Below the pieces are notes generated by a model. That model was not told where the DNA came from, did no database searches, and saw only the letters and a program-made list of their open reading frames with translations. The translations under genes were made by a program, and so were the position numbers. Below are positions 17,715 through 24,933 of a stretch of DNA of 64,000 nucleotides, in pieces (positions within the stretch are counted from its first letter, which is position 1; each line of letters starts with the position of its first letter). The stretch comes from Chryseobacterium sp. JV274 (GTDB taxonomy: Bacteria; Bacteroidota; Bacteroidia; Flavobacteriales; Weeksellaceae), in NCBI RefSeq assembly GCF_903969135.1, contig NZ_LR824569.1, positions 2,556,001 through 2,620,000 of the forward strand, given 5' to 3'.

Positions 17715-18434
17715 TTATGCGGGTTTAAGGAATTCCTGCATTTTCACTAAATTCTTTTTGTGTTCCATAAAATTGAATACAGCAAAAACAAGTGCCGTCT
17801 GCAATATGAAAGGGAAGATCAATGTAATTAAGGTCAGAGCAACTTCAGAATGATTGTGTTCTCTGAAAAACTGATAAGCATAAGTCCCGTTCTTCATTAC
17901 AATCTGTACCATTGAAGAAGCACAAACAACCAATAATCCTATATTCTGCTGATACATTGTATAAAGGCTTTTTTCCTTGTATTTGAAATCTGCTTTCAGG
18001 TATTTCCAGATCTTATAATTAAAAACCAATATCAATACTGATCCCAATAAAAATGATCCGTTAAGCAGTTTAAAAAATATATTATAAACTTCCTGGTTTT
18101 GTGCTGTAAAAATCAGCAATAAATTAATTCCTAAAGCCAGCAATCCTATTATTAAAGATTTTCTGAAAAGTCCGGCATATTTTTCCTGTATAATCTTTTT
18201 GGCAATCAAAGGGATTGTCGTTGGATAGAATAGCAGATAGTTAACTAATTTAAATTCTCCACTCCAGGATTCTTTTATCTGTAAGAAAGCTTCCTCGAAA
18301 CTGATATTCTCTTTATACTGAAGATCTGAAATCTGGCTGATCATATGGTCTCTGATTTCTACCAGAATATCCAATGAGAGCTGTTGAGCTACCAGATAAT
18401 CTGTAATTTTATTTTCCTGTTCCTCCGTTATCAT
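17715..18434 (-). CDS. Membrane protein with HAAS-like N-terminus, partner of the PadR regulator
   Basis: 239 residues. Residues 1-65 form a charged helical domain (LDILVEIRDHMISQI, SFEEAFLQIKESW) resembling the HAAS domain that accompanies PadR regulators. Four hydrophobic helices follow (IIGLLALGINLLLIF, LLNGSFLLGSVLILVF, the region around LLVVCASSMVQIV, FPFILQTALVFAVF). Its ATG overlaps the stop of the padR-like gene by 4 bases, which implies translational coupling. By analogy, the soluble domain may contact the regulator and pass a membrane signal, but this is inference. No transport or enzyme motif was seen. Confidence 0.7.
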   Translation of the reverse strand: MITEEQENKITDYLVAQQLSLDILVEIRDHMISQISDLQYKENISFEEAFLQIKESWSGEFKLVNYLLFYPTTIPLIAKKIIQEKYAGLFRKSLIIGLLALGINLLLIFTAQNQEVYNIFFKLLNGSFLLGSVLILVFNYKIWKYLKADFKYKEKSLYTMYQQNIGLLVVCASSMVQIVMKNGTYAYQFFREHNHSEVALTLITLIFPFILQTALVFAVFNFMEHKKNLVKMQEFLKPA

Positions 18435-18754
18435 AAATTGAATATGGTTTGTAGGTTTAATAAGTAGCTTTTCATCTCAGTCTCTTTTTCTTCCTGTTGT
18501 TTTTTCCCTTTTTCAGTCAGCAGATAATATTTACGGTCTCTTCCGTTGATTTTCTGAATTTCAGAAATAATCATTCCGTCACCCTCCAGTTTGTGCAATA
18601 ATGGATAAAGTGCTCCTTCCGTCATTTCAAGCTCACCTTCCGTGAGTTCTTTTGCCCTTTGAGTAATCTGATATCCGTACATTTTGATTTCTTTTGAAAG
18701 AAGCTTCAAAATAATATTCTGCAGGGTACCTTTATAAAGACTATTCTTTTTCAT
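18431..18754 (-). CDS. PadR-family transcriptional regulator
   Basis: 107 residues from the ATG at 18754. An upstream extension to 18859 is rejected because it runs through the promoter. The winged helix-turn-helix is plain: KGTLQNIILKLL, MYGYQI, LEMTEGALYPLLHKLEGDGMI and the wing GRDRKYYLLTEKGKK. PadR proteins usually repress their own operon through a palindrome overlapping the promoter, and such a palindrome is present at 18778-18802. The gene is cotranscribed with, and overlaps, the HAAS-like membrane protein gene. This is the common regulator-plus-membrane-sensor pair of Bacteroidota and Firmicutes. Confidence 0.9.
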   Translation of the reverse strand: MKKNSLYKGTLQNIILKLLSKEIKMYGYQITQRAKELTEGELEMTEGALYPLLHKLEGDGMIISEIQKINGRDRKYYLLTEKGKKQQEEKETEMKSYLLNLQTIFNL

Positions 18755-18772
18755 AGAATGATTTATACATTG

Positions 18773-18780
18773 CAAACATA
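18773..18780 (-). promoter_or_regulatory. Promoter -7 element of the padR operon (TATGTTTG, minus strand)
   Basis: Perfect TAnnTTTG match 18 bases before the padR ATG. It is overlapped by the inverted repeat at 18778-18802. Confidence 0.7.
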
Positions 18781-18802
18781 TGCATAATTTTCTTATGTAT
18801 AT
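18778..18802. promoter_or_regulatory. Candidate PadR operator
   Basis: ATATGCATAA and TTATGTATAT, separated by 5 bases, form an inverted repeat matching at 9 of 10 positions. It overlaps the first bases of the padR -7 box and lies 32 bases before the divergent gene at 18834, so it could control both. Confidence 0.6.
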
Positions 18803-18833
18803 AAATTTAATGTAAAAACTTTTAATTTGTCTT

Positions 18834-19358
18834 ATGAAAAAAATGTACTTCATAGCCATTTATCCTCCTCAGGAGATTATTGAAGAAATAAAAGCCTTTA
18901 AAAGAGATCTGGTAATGAATTATGCCAATTCCAAGGCTTTGAAAAATGAAGCCCATATTACACTATTCCCTCCCTTTTCCAGAGAAATTGAAATGGAGGA
19001 CGATATTCATATTGCTTTTCAGAAGATCAATACGGAAATCAACCCTTTTGAAGTAGAACTGGATGGCTTTGGAAGCTTTCCTAATCCTAAAAATCCTGTA
19101 CTCTATATTCAGCCAAAAGCAAATATTCATTTAACTGAGCTTTATCATAGGGTAAAAGAGTATTTTAATTTTGTCCCTTATTCTTTTAGCCCACATATGA
19201 CTGTAGGCTACAGAGATCTGAGTTGGGAAAATTATCTTAAAGCCTGGGAAAAATATGAAACAAAGGATTATAAAACTAAATTCTTAGTTGATAAAATAAT
19301 ACTTCTCCGCCACGATGGACAATGGGTGCCTATAGCAGAAAAAAAACTGGAAAAATAA
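18834..19358 (+). CDS. 2'-5' RNA ligase family protein (2H phosphoesterase)
   Basis: 174 residues. The two catalytic H-x-T/S-x motifs are HITL (~41) and HMTV (~121), with the expected ~80-residue spacing and beta strands around them (MYFIAIYPP, PVLYIQP). Members of this superfamily hydrolyse or ligate 2',3'-cyclic phosphate or 2'-5' bonds in RNA or small nucleotides. The actual substrate is unknown. It is divergent from padR and shares the 79-base intergenic region, including the operator. A near-promoter TTAATTTG (18822-18829) would leave almost no leader. Confidence 0.85.
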   Translation: MKKMYFIAIYPPQEIIEEIKAFKRDLVMNYANSKALKNEAHITLFPPFSREIEMEDDIHIAFQKINTEINPFEVELDGFGSFPNPKNPVLYIQPKANIHLTELYHRVKEYFNFVPYSFSPHMTVGYRDLSWENYLKAWEKYETKDYKTKFLVDKIILLRHDGQWVPIAEKKLEK

Positions 19359-19379
19359 AACCGGCTGCAGGAGCCGGTT
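19359..19379. terminator. Hairpin between convergent genes
   Basis: AACCGGCT pairs with AGCCGGTT around a 5-base loop. The T-rich side is on the minus strand, so it best serves the M64 peptidase gene, and it follows the RNA-ligase stop directly. Confidence 0.7.
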
Positions 19380-19389
19380 AAGTTCAAAT

Positions 19390-20748
19390 TTATTCTTTTA
19401 TGATTTTCTGAGAGAGAATCAGATTTTTGTTTTCTTTTACATTCAGCAGATAAGCACCTGCCGGAAAGTTTTTAATATCAATTCTTATCCCGGCATCTTT
19501 GAATTCAAATCTGGATGGAATCAATTTTCCGGAAGTATCATAGATTTCTATTTTTACATCTTTTGAAAAATCCTGTTTTCCTTTAATGAAAAATTCACCA
19601 TCTGTAGGATTCGGATAAATACTGAAACGTCTTTCTTCAGCTTTTACTTCTGAAAGTTTAAGAGTTGATTTACTCAGAGTCCAGGAAACATTGGTAACAT
19701 GAAGGGTGCTGTGATTATCAACTTTTAAAAGCGGGTTATTATCTACGACCGAAAATGTCAAAGTATTATTTCCATTGTTAAGTTGTCCGGGAGTAATGGT
19801 AACACTATTTCCTGTAGCCCCCAAAGCTGTTCCATTTAATGTCCAGGTGTTGACCAATGTATTAGGAATAGGAAGAATTTCAGTGACCGTGAAAGTAACA
19901 TTTGATGTGGCATCTACTGAAGTGTTATTTGCCGGTGTATAGGAATCTACAGGAGACACTAAACTATGGATTTTTTCGATAATTGCTTCTTTGCATACGG
20001 AGCAAAACTGCTGGTTAAGATATCTCATCTCACAACTCTGATGCGGACGGAACCAGGTTGGGCTTTCAGCATGAGCATAGACACCTACCCCGTTTAATCC
20101 TACCCAATTTTTCCATTTGATCGTCGCAGGATTGGAGTTTTGGGTTTTATTTGCGGATTCCAATGTACCTGAAAACCAATATTCATCAGCTAATTTACCA
20201 AAGGAATGTCCTAGCTCATGTACCACAATTTCATTAGAAGAACCATTTAAGGAAGCAAAGGCATAGGTACCTCCACAACCTCCGTATTCCGTAGAATTAC
20301 CCAATACATAGGTGATATCATAATCCGGGATATTGGCCGCCAAAACCTGCCCTACCTTATTGGTTGTATTACTGTATATACATCTGTGAACTCCAACATC
20401 GAAGGTAGAACCAAGATAGTTATTAGGATTGGTTACAGGAATTACGGGTTCAGTAACATCTGTGGCAGTTCCCGGGTGCTTCACTCCTGATTCTGTAGAA
20501 ATCACTTTTACCGCATAGGCATTAAAATAATTTTTATATTCTGTATAGGGACTTTTTGTAAAAAGATAGTTGACCGTATTCTGAGCTGATGTTGTGAAAG
20601 CAGCCTGCTGTGCAGCGGTAAACCCGTCTCCTAACACAGCAATCACAACCCGCTTACTGTTGTCTCCGTTCTGTAAAAGAGGAACAGTCTCAAATGACTG
20701 GGCAAAACAGCTGCTTCCTATTAAAAGGGATAATAAAACTTTTTCCAT
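19390..20748 (-). CDS. M64-family zinc metallopeptidase with T9SS type A sorting domain
   Basis: 452 residues. Signal peptide MEKVLLSLLIGSSCFAQ. The peptidase domain (~20-260) begins with VVIAVLGDGFTAAQQAAF and holds the zinc site HELGHSFGKLADEY (His177, Glu178, His181), the M64 (IgA-peptidase-like) pattern. A beta-sandwich (~265-355) follows, then the type A sorting domain (~375-452: FSIYPNPTDGEFFIKG, VKIEIYDTSGKLI, FPAGAYLLNVKE). It is thus exported through T9SS and acts outside the cell on proteins. The upstream gene ends 2 bases before this ATG, so the pair is co-translated. Confidence 0.9.
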   Translation of the reverse strand: MEKVLLSLLIGSSCFAQSFETVPLLQNGDNSKRVVIAVLGDGFTAAQQAAFTTSAQNTVNYLFTKSPYTEYKNYFNAYAVKVISTESGVKHPGTATDVTEPVIPVTNPNNYLGSTFDVGVHRCIYSNTTNKVGQVLAANIPDYDITYVLGNSTEYGGCGGTYAFASLNGSSNEIVVHELGHSFGKLADEYWFSGTLESANKTQNSNPATIKWKNWVGLNGVGVYAHAESPTWFRPHQSCEMRYLNQQFCSVCKEAIIEKIHSLVSPVDSYTPANNTSVDATSNVTFTVTEILPIPNTLVNTWTLNGTALGATGNSVTITPGQLNNGNNTLTFSVVDNNPLLKVDNHSTLHVTNVSWTLSKSTLKLSEVKAEERRFSIYPNPTDGEFFIKGKQDFSKDVKIEIYDTSGKLIPSRFEFKDAGIRIDIKNFPAGAYLLNVKENKNLILSQKIIKE

Positions 20749-20750
20749 AA

Positions 20751-21242
20751 TTATAGTTTTTGTGTGAATAATAGTTGTGCTCCATCATCAGTTGCCTTTT
20801 CAATCTTTATAGTCTGAACATTTTCAGAATAGGAAAAACGGGCACTGAATTCCGCGCTTTGAAGGGAAGCTTTATGTCGGGAAATACCTTCTTTTTCATA
20901 CACTTCCAATTCAGGATTAAAAGGATCTTTTACAAGCTGTTTGGCAACTTCTTTCCCACCAGACTCTGTTAATGTGATGATAAGATCTCCCTTATCCACT
21001 CCATTTCTTTCAAAATAAGGGGTGTGTTTCAACCTGCCATCTGTAATTTTAGAACTTTGCAGGGTAATTTTTGCATTTCCTGACTGATCTTTATCTGCCT
21101 TGAAAAACAAATAAATAATCCTATCGCCTTTTCTTGCCACAGTTTCTGAAAGCGATTGCCTTTTTTGAGTTAATCCATTTTCTTTCTGAAAGCTGCAGAA
21201 CAGAAAAACAGGAACAATGAGTACATTAAATACATTTTTCAT
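20751..21242 (-). CDS. Secreted partner of the M64 peptidase, function unknown
   Basis: 163 residues from the second ATG (21242); an ATG two codons upstream gives MIMKN. The N-terminal hydrophobic stretch MKNVFNVLIVPVFLFCSF is a signal peptide or lipoprotein-like signal without a good lipobox. The mature part has strands typical of a small beta domain (RIIYLFFKADKDQSGNAKI, GDLIITLTESGGKEVAKQL, ARFSYSENVQTIKIEKA). Only 2 bases separate its stop from the peptidase start, so it is a dedicated partner. It may be an N-terminal accessory domain carried as a separate chain, or an inhibitor. Both are inference. Confidence 0.65.
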   Translation of the reverse strand: MKNVFNVLIVPVFLFCSFQKENGLTQKRQSLSETVARKGDRIIYLFFKADKDQSGNAKITLQSSKITDGRLKHTPYFERNGVDKGDLIITLTESGGKEVAKQLVKDPFNPELEVYEKEGISRHKASLQSAEFSARFSYSENVQTIKIEKATDDGAQLLFTQKL

Positions 21243-21329
21243 AATCATTTTTGTTTAAAGTTACTAAAGTTTTAAATATGAACGAAAATCATTGCAAATA
21301 CTTTTTTCAGCTTAAAACACAGAAAGTCC

Positions 21330-21337
21330 TATCTTTG
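21330..21337 (+). promoter_or_regulatory. Promoter -7 element of ruvC (TATCTTTG)
   Basis: Perfect TAnnTTTG match ending 5 bases before the ruvC ATG. Transcription would begin at or next to the start codon, giving a leaderless or nearly leaderless message. Confidence 0.65.
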
Positions 21338-21342
21338 GGGCA

Positions 21343-21897
21343 ATGATTTCAGAGAAAATAATTTTAGGTATTGACCCGGGAACAGCTGTGATGGGGTTTG
21401 GCATTATCTCCGTAAAAAAAGGAAAAATGGAGATGGTTTCTATCCATGAACTGATCTTAAAAAAATATCCCAACCACGAAACAAAGCTCAAATATATTTT
21501 TGAAAGAACGCTGTCTCTCATCGATGAGTTTCATCCTGATGAAGTTGCTCTTGAAGCTCCTTTCTTTGGAAAAAACGTACAGAGTATGCTTAAACTTGGC
21601 CGTGCACAGGGAGTTGCCATGGCTGCCAGCCTTTACAGAAATATCCCTATCACCGAATATTCTCCGAAAAAAATTAAAATGGCCATCACCGGAAACGGAA
21701 ACGCCAGTAAAGAACAGGTGGCAGGGATGCTTCAGAATCTTCTTAATTTAAAAGAATTCCCTACCAAATACCTGGATGCCTCTGACGGGCTTGCCGTTGC
21801 CGTATGTCATCATTTTAATTCCGGAACAATAGCAGATACCAAATCATATTCCGGATGGGATAGTTTTTTGAAACAGAATCCTGATAGATTGAAGTGA
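21343..21897 (+). CDS. ruvC: Holliday junction resolvase RuvC
   Basis: 184 residues, usual length. RuvC is a dimeric, magnesium-dependent endonuclease that cuts four-way junctions with RuvAB. The acidic catalytic set is visible: Asp in LGIDPGTAVMGFG (~11), Glu in VALEAPFF (~70), and the Asp pair in YLDASDGLAVAVCHH (~143-146). The motif KIKMAITGNGNASKEQV is typical. It stands apart from ruvA and ruvB, as is common in Bacteroidota, and is divergent from the M64 operon. Confidence 0.97.
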   Translation: MISEKIILGIDPGTAVMGFGIISVKKGKMEMVSIHELILKKYPNHETKLKYIFERTLSLIDEFHPDEVALEAPFFGKNVQSMLKLGRAQGVAMAASLYRNIPITEYSPKKIKMAITGNGNASKEQVAGMLQNLLNLKEFPTKYLDASDGLAVAVCHHFNSGTIADTKSYSGWDSFLKQNPDRLK

Positions 21898-22007
21898 TCT
21901 TGATCTTCTCCTTGAAAATTTCAAAAAAGTAAATTTAATCGTCTTAAAAACAGTTTTTTACGAAAACACATTCAATTACTTGGTAAAACATAATACTATC
22001 TTTTACA

Positions 22008-22034
22008 TTGGTATGATTTTTAGTATTACCTTTG
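22008..22034 (+). promoter_or_regulatory. Promoter of the DUF4407 gene
   Basis: TTG (22008-22010), 16 bp, then TACCTTTG (22027-22034), 15 bases before the ATG at 22050. The -7 box excludes the longer start at 22032. Confidence 0.65.
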
Positions 22035-22049
22035 TATAAATTTTCAGTT

Positions 22050-23120
22050 ATGAAAACAAACCAACAAACTATAAATCAAGGGACTCATAAAATAAACTGG
22101 TTCCAAAAGTTTCTGATGGTGTGTTCCGGCGGGAACATCCATATCTTAAGAAAGACTCCGAGTGAATGGAATAAATTTTCAGGGATTGGAGGGATTGTAC
22201 TTTTCACTGCAGTATTTGCCACTTTATCTGCAGGCTACGCGATGTATACCGTTTTTGACAACATTTGGGCAGCTGTAGGATTTGGAATTCTTTGGGGATT
22301 GATGATTTTTAATCTTGACCGTTATATCGTTTCTTCCATTAAAAAAACAGGAACATGGTGGAATCAGATTCTGATGGCTATTCCCCGTCTTATCCTAGCC
22401 ACATTTTTAGGGATTATTATTTCTAAACCATTAGAGCTTAAAATTTTTGAGAAAGAGGTAAATAAACAGTTGAATACCATCATTCAAAGGAATAAAAAGC
22501 AGCTTCAGGGTGAAATGAATGGAAGGATTCTTCAACAGAGCGGCCCTTTTGAAACCGAAAAACAGCAGATTTCAGGAAAAATAGCACAGTATCAGAAATC
22601 CTATGATTCTGCTTCAGTAGAACTTGAAAAAGAAATTCTGGGAAAACAATCGGGTCTAACCAGTGGAAAAGAGGGTTACGGACCGAATGCTAAACGTAAA
22701 CAGGAATTAAAAGTGCAACGCAGACAGGATCTTGAGAATTATCAAAAACAAGCTGCTCCCAGACTGGAATATTTAGACAAAGAAATATCCAAGGTATATA
22801 CGAATCTGGAAACAGAAAGAAAATCTACAGAGACTTTTGAGGACAAATTCAATGGGTTTGCAGCAAGACTTCAGGCACTGGATGAACTGGGTAAGAATTC
22901 AGCGATTATAGGATTGGCAGCAGCTTTTATTATGGGACTGTTCATCTGTCTTGAGATCTCTCCGGTTCTGGTAAAATTAATTTCTCATATAGGGCCTTAC
23001 GATTATCTTTTAGAAAAAACAGAAAATGATTTCAGGTTGTATTCCAAAGAGAAAATTGAAAAAGGAAACGCTCTGACAGATTTCAGAATTGAAGATTTTA
23101 AGGATAATCTGAAAAATTAA
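22050..23120 (+). CDS. DUF4407 membrane protein
   Basis: 356 residues from the ATG at 22050. Three membrane helices near the N-terminus (IGGIVLFTAVFATLSAGYAM, AAVGFGILWGLMIFNLD, PRLILATFLGIIISKP) include the family hallmark MIFNLDRYIVSSI. A ~170-residue charged coiled coil (about 130-280) follows, then a fourth helix (AAFIMGLFICLEISPVLVKL) and a cytoplasmic tail. DUF4407 proteins are found across Bacteroidota with no established role. The coiled coil should lie in the periplasm. The gene is monocistronic. Confidence 0.87.
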   Translation: MKTNQQTINQGTHKINWFQKFLMVCSGGNIHILRKTPSEWNKFSGIGGIVLFTAVFATLSAGYAMYTVFDNIWAAVGFGILWGLMIFNLDRYIVSSIKKTGTWWNQILMAIPRLILATFLGIIISKPLELKIFEKEVNKQLNTIIQRNKKQLQGEMNGRILQQSGPFETEKQQISGKIAQYQKSYDSASVELEKEILGKQSGLTSGKEGYGPNAKRKQELKVQRRQDLENYQKQAAPRLEYLDKEISKVYTNLETERKSTETFEDKFNGFAARLQALDELGKNSAIIGLAAAFIMGLFICLEISPVLVKLISHIGPYDYLLEKTENDFRLYSKEKIEKGNALTDFRIEDFKDNLKN

Positions 23121-23201
23121 TGATCATCTGCATTGGCTATTGAGCAATTTAAACATTAGAGAAAAAATCTATAAAAAATTAATATTTCATTAATAAAATC
23201 T

Positions 23202-23237
23202 ACCTTTCATTAAATTAATGAAAGGTTTTTATTTTTA
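23202..23237 (+). terminator. Terminator after the DUF4407 gene
   Basis: ACCTTTCAT (23202-23210) pairs with ATGAAAGGT (23218-23226), followed by a T-rich run, about 80 bases after the stop. Confidence 0.85.
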
Positions 23238-23293
23238 TAATTGATTATATGTGAAATATTTTCTAATTTTATATTACTTAAAACCTTGTCATC

Positions 23294-23887
23294 ATGAAAA
23301 ATTTATTTCTTGCATGTACACTGCTGATCTGCGGTGCATTTGCCCCTGCTTTAAAAGCTCAGGCATCAGAACCATTTTTAGGGCAAATAGCCTTTGTACC
23401 TTATAATTTTGCACCAAAATACTGGGCAGAATGTAATGGGCAGATCCTGCCTATCGCTCAAAATCAAGCACTTTTTTCATTGTTAGGAACTACTTATGGA
23501 GGAAATGGAACAACCACATTTGCTTTACCCGATATGAGGGGAAGAGTTCTTGTTCATAACGGACAGGCTCCTGGAGGGCCAACAAGCTACACTATGGGAG
23601 AAACCGGCGGAACTGAAAGTGTAACATTATTGATAACACAAATGCCAGCTCACAATCATACTGTAAATGCCGTAACAGCGGAAGGAAATCAAAATTCACC
23701 AACAAATAATCTTCCGGCAGACACCAAAATTCTCGATAAAGAATATTCCGACGCAGCGGCCAATACTACGATGAAAAGCACAATGGTAGGAAACACAGGA
23801 GGAAGCCAGCCTCATGAAAACAGACCTCCCTTTATCACGCTGAAATGCATCATTGCATTGGCCGGAGTTTTCCCATCACAAAATTAA
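23294..23887 (+). CDS. Secreted phage-tail-collar domain protein (microcystin-dependent-protein type)
   Basis: 197 residues. A signal peptide (MKNLFLACTLLICGAFAPALKAQA) precedes a full tail-collar domain: FLGQIAFVPYNFAPKYWAEC, GQILPIAQNQALFSLLGTTYGG, FALPDMRGRVLVH and a C-terminal HENRPPFITLKCIIAL. The domain is named for phage tail fibres, but it is also common in stand-alone bacterial proteins of unknown function. The signal peptide and absence of any other phage gene argue for an exported bacterial protein. The next gene starts 5 bases after its stop and encodes a T9SS cargo, so the two probably act together outside the cell. Confidence 0.88.
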   Translation: MKNLFLACTLLICGAFAPALKAQASEPFLGQIAFVPYNFAPKYWAECNGQILPIAQNQALFSLLGTTYGGNGTTTFALPDMRGRVLVHNGQAPGGPTSYTMGETGGTESVTLLITQMPAHNHTVNAVTAEGNQNSPTNNLPADTKILDKEYSDAAANTTMKSTMVGNTGGSQPHENRPPFITLKCIIALAGVFPSQN

Positions 23888-23892
23888 CGGTT

Positions 23893-24585
23893 ATGAAAAT
23901 TCTTTACTTATTATGTCTGCTCGCCGGAAGCTCAGCTTTTGCACAGACCATAACGTTTAATGGATGTCCTAATCTGTTTAGCAGCCCGCCGAATACATAT
24001 ACTTTTAACAAAACCGGAGTAGATGCTTTTAACAAAAATATTTATATGACGACCCCTATTGACGGCGGACAAGATTGTGATGGATTAGGCACCTGTGAAT
24101 TTAAAATCCAATGGAACAACACTCTTACAAGATGGGAATTTCTTGGTGATGAAGGAAACGGAACTTTTACGACCCCTTATCTGATTTATTATAATTCAAC
24201 AGGAAACAATTCTGTTCCGATACCACCAGGCAACAGCGTCGGAACCTGGGTTGAAAATACAGTAATGACTAACGGACAATGTGGCGGAAACCTTACTGCG
24301 GTAAATTCCACCATGACGGGTGACGTACAGACCACAACATTGGGAACTTCAGATCTTTCTCAACATAAAATCCAGATCTTCCCGAACCCTGTGACAGATT
24401 TCATTCGTATTTCCGGCATTGATGACGGATTATCTATCCAAATTTATAATATGGACGGACGACTTGTAAAAACTGAAATGTTTGATTCAAAAATTGATGT
24501 CTCACAACTTATTCCAGGTGGTTATATATTAAAAATAAATACCAGGAATTTCCAAACTCATCAATTTAAATTCGTGAAAAAATAA
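23893..24585 (+). CDS. T9SS type A sorting domain protein paired with the collar protein
   Basis: 230 residues from the ATG at 23893. An in-frame extension upstream only overlaps the collar gene. Signal peptide MKILYLLCLLAGSSAFAQ. The middle (~20-155) is a short beta-rich domain with cysteines (C-P-N near the start, GGQDCDGLGTCEFKIQW, NGQCGG) and no motif I know. The sorting domain (~160-230) reads IQIFPNPVTDFIRISG, LSIQIYNMDGRLVK and PGGYILKINTR. It is cotranscribed with the collar gene after 5 bases and ends in a terminator. It is likely surface-exposed or released. Confidence 0.8.
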   Translation: MKILYLLCLLAGSSAFAQTITFNGCPNLFSSPPNTYTFNKTGVDAFNKNIYMTTPIDGGQDCDGLGTCEFKIQWNNTLTRWEFLGDEGNGTFTTPYLIYYNSTGNNSVPIPPGNSVGTWVENTVMTNGQCGGNLTAVNSTMTGDVQTTTLGTSDLSQHKIQIFPNPVTDFIRISGIDDGLSIQIYNMDGRLVKTEMFDSKIDVSQLIPGGYILKINTRNFQTHQFKFVKK

Positions 24586-24613
24586 ACTACTATTTTACAG
24601 GAGCACATCTTTG

Positions 24614-24647
24614 AAGCTTTCGGAATTACCGGAAGCTTTTTATTTTT
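24614..24647 (+). terminator. Terminator of the collar/T9SS operon
   Basis: A ten-base stem (24614-24623 with 24629-24638, one G-U pair) and a T-rich run follow the stop by ~28 bases. Its T-run also forms the promoter box of the next gene. Confidence 0.85.
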
Positions 24648-24648
24648 G
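24641..24648 (+). promoter_or_regulatory. Possible promoter -7 element (TATTTTTG) of the KTSC gene
   Basis: Perfect TAnnTTTG match that coincides with the T-run of the preceding terminator. It is weak evidence because T-rich tails mimic the motif. Confidence 0.35.
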
Positions 24649-24669
24649 ATGATAAGGAACATTTATTGT

Positions 24670-24879
24670 ATGAACTGTAGCATGCCTTCAAGTGTTGTAC
24701 ATCATTTCATCTATTTCCCGGGTACTGAAATATTGAGGATTATATATCAGTCAGGAGCGGTTTATGACTATTTTAAAGTACCCTCTGATATCATAGAAAA
24801 GTTCGGAAAGGCAAAATCTAAAGGACAGTTTCTGAACAAAGTCATAAAGCCCAGATTTAAATATATTAGGATTGAATAA
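24670..24879 (+). CDS. KTSC domain protein
   Basis: 70 residues from the ATG at 24670; an ATG at 24649 would add seven residues but lies against the possible promoter box. The sequence is one KTSC domain: SSVVHHFIYFPGTEILRIIY, SGAVYDYFKVPSDI and SKGQFLNKVIKPRFKY, matching the family pattern of a strand-loop-strand, Y-x-Y-x-x-V-P and S-x-G-x-F-x-N-x-x-I. The domain takes its name from lysyl-tRNA-synthetase C-termini and also occurs alone; its role is unknown, possibly nucleic-acid binding. It is convergent with the M43 peptidase gene. Confidence 0.8.
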   Translation: MNCSMPSSVVHHFIYFPGTEILRIIYQSGAVYDYFKVPSDIIEKFGKAKSKGQFLNKVIKPRFKYIRIE

Positions 24880-24881
24880 AA

Positions 24882-24909
24882 AAATGTCCCCATTGAAATG
24901 GAGACATTT
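24882..24909. terminator. Bidirectional terminator between the KTSC and M43 genes
   Basis: AAATGTC-x-CCATT pairs with AATGG-x-GACATTT, a 12-bp stem with one internal mismatch pair, flanked by A-rich and T-rich sequence. Confidence 0.8.
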
Positions 24910-24933
24910 ATATTATTTTAAAATTTGATCAAT

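Noticed and set aside
23294..23887. Collar-domain gene as a prophage remnant
   Set aside because: It has a signal peptide and is coupled to a T9SS cargo, and no capsid, portal, terminase, integrase or attachment site is nearby.
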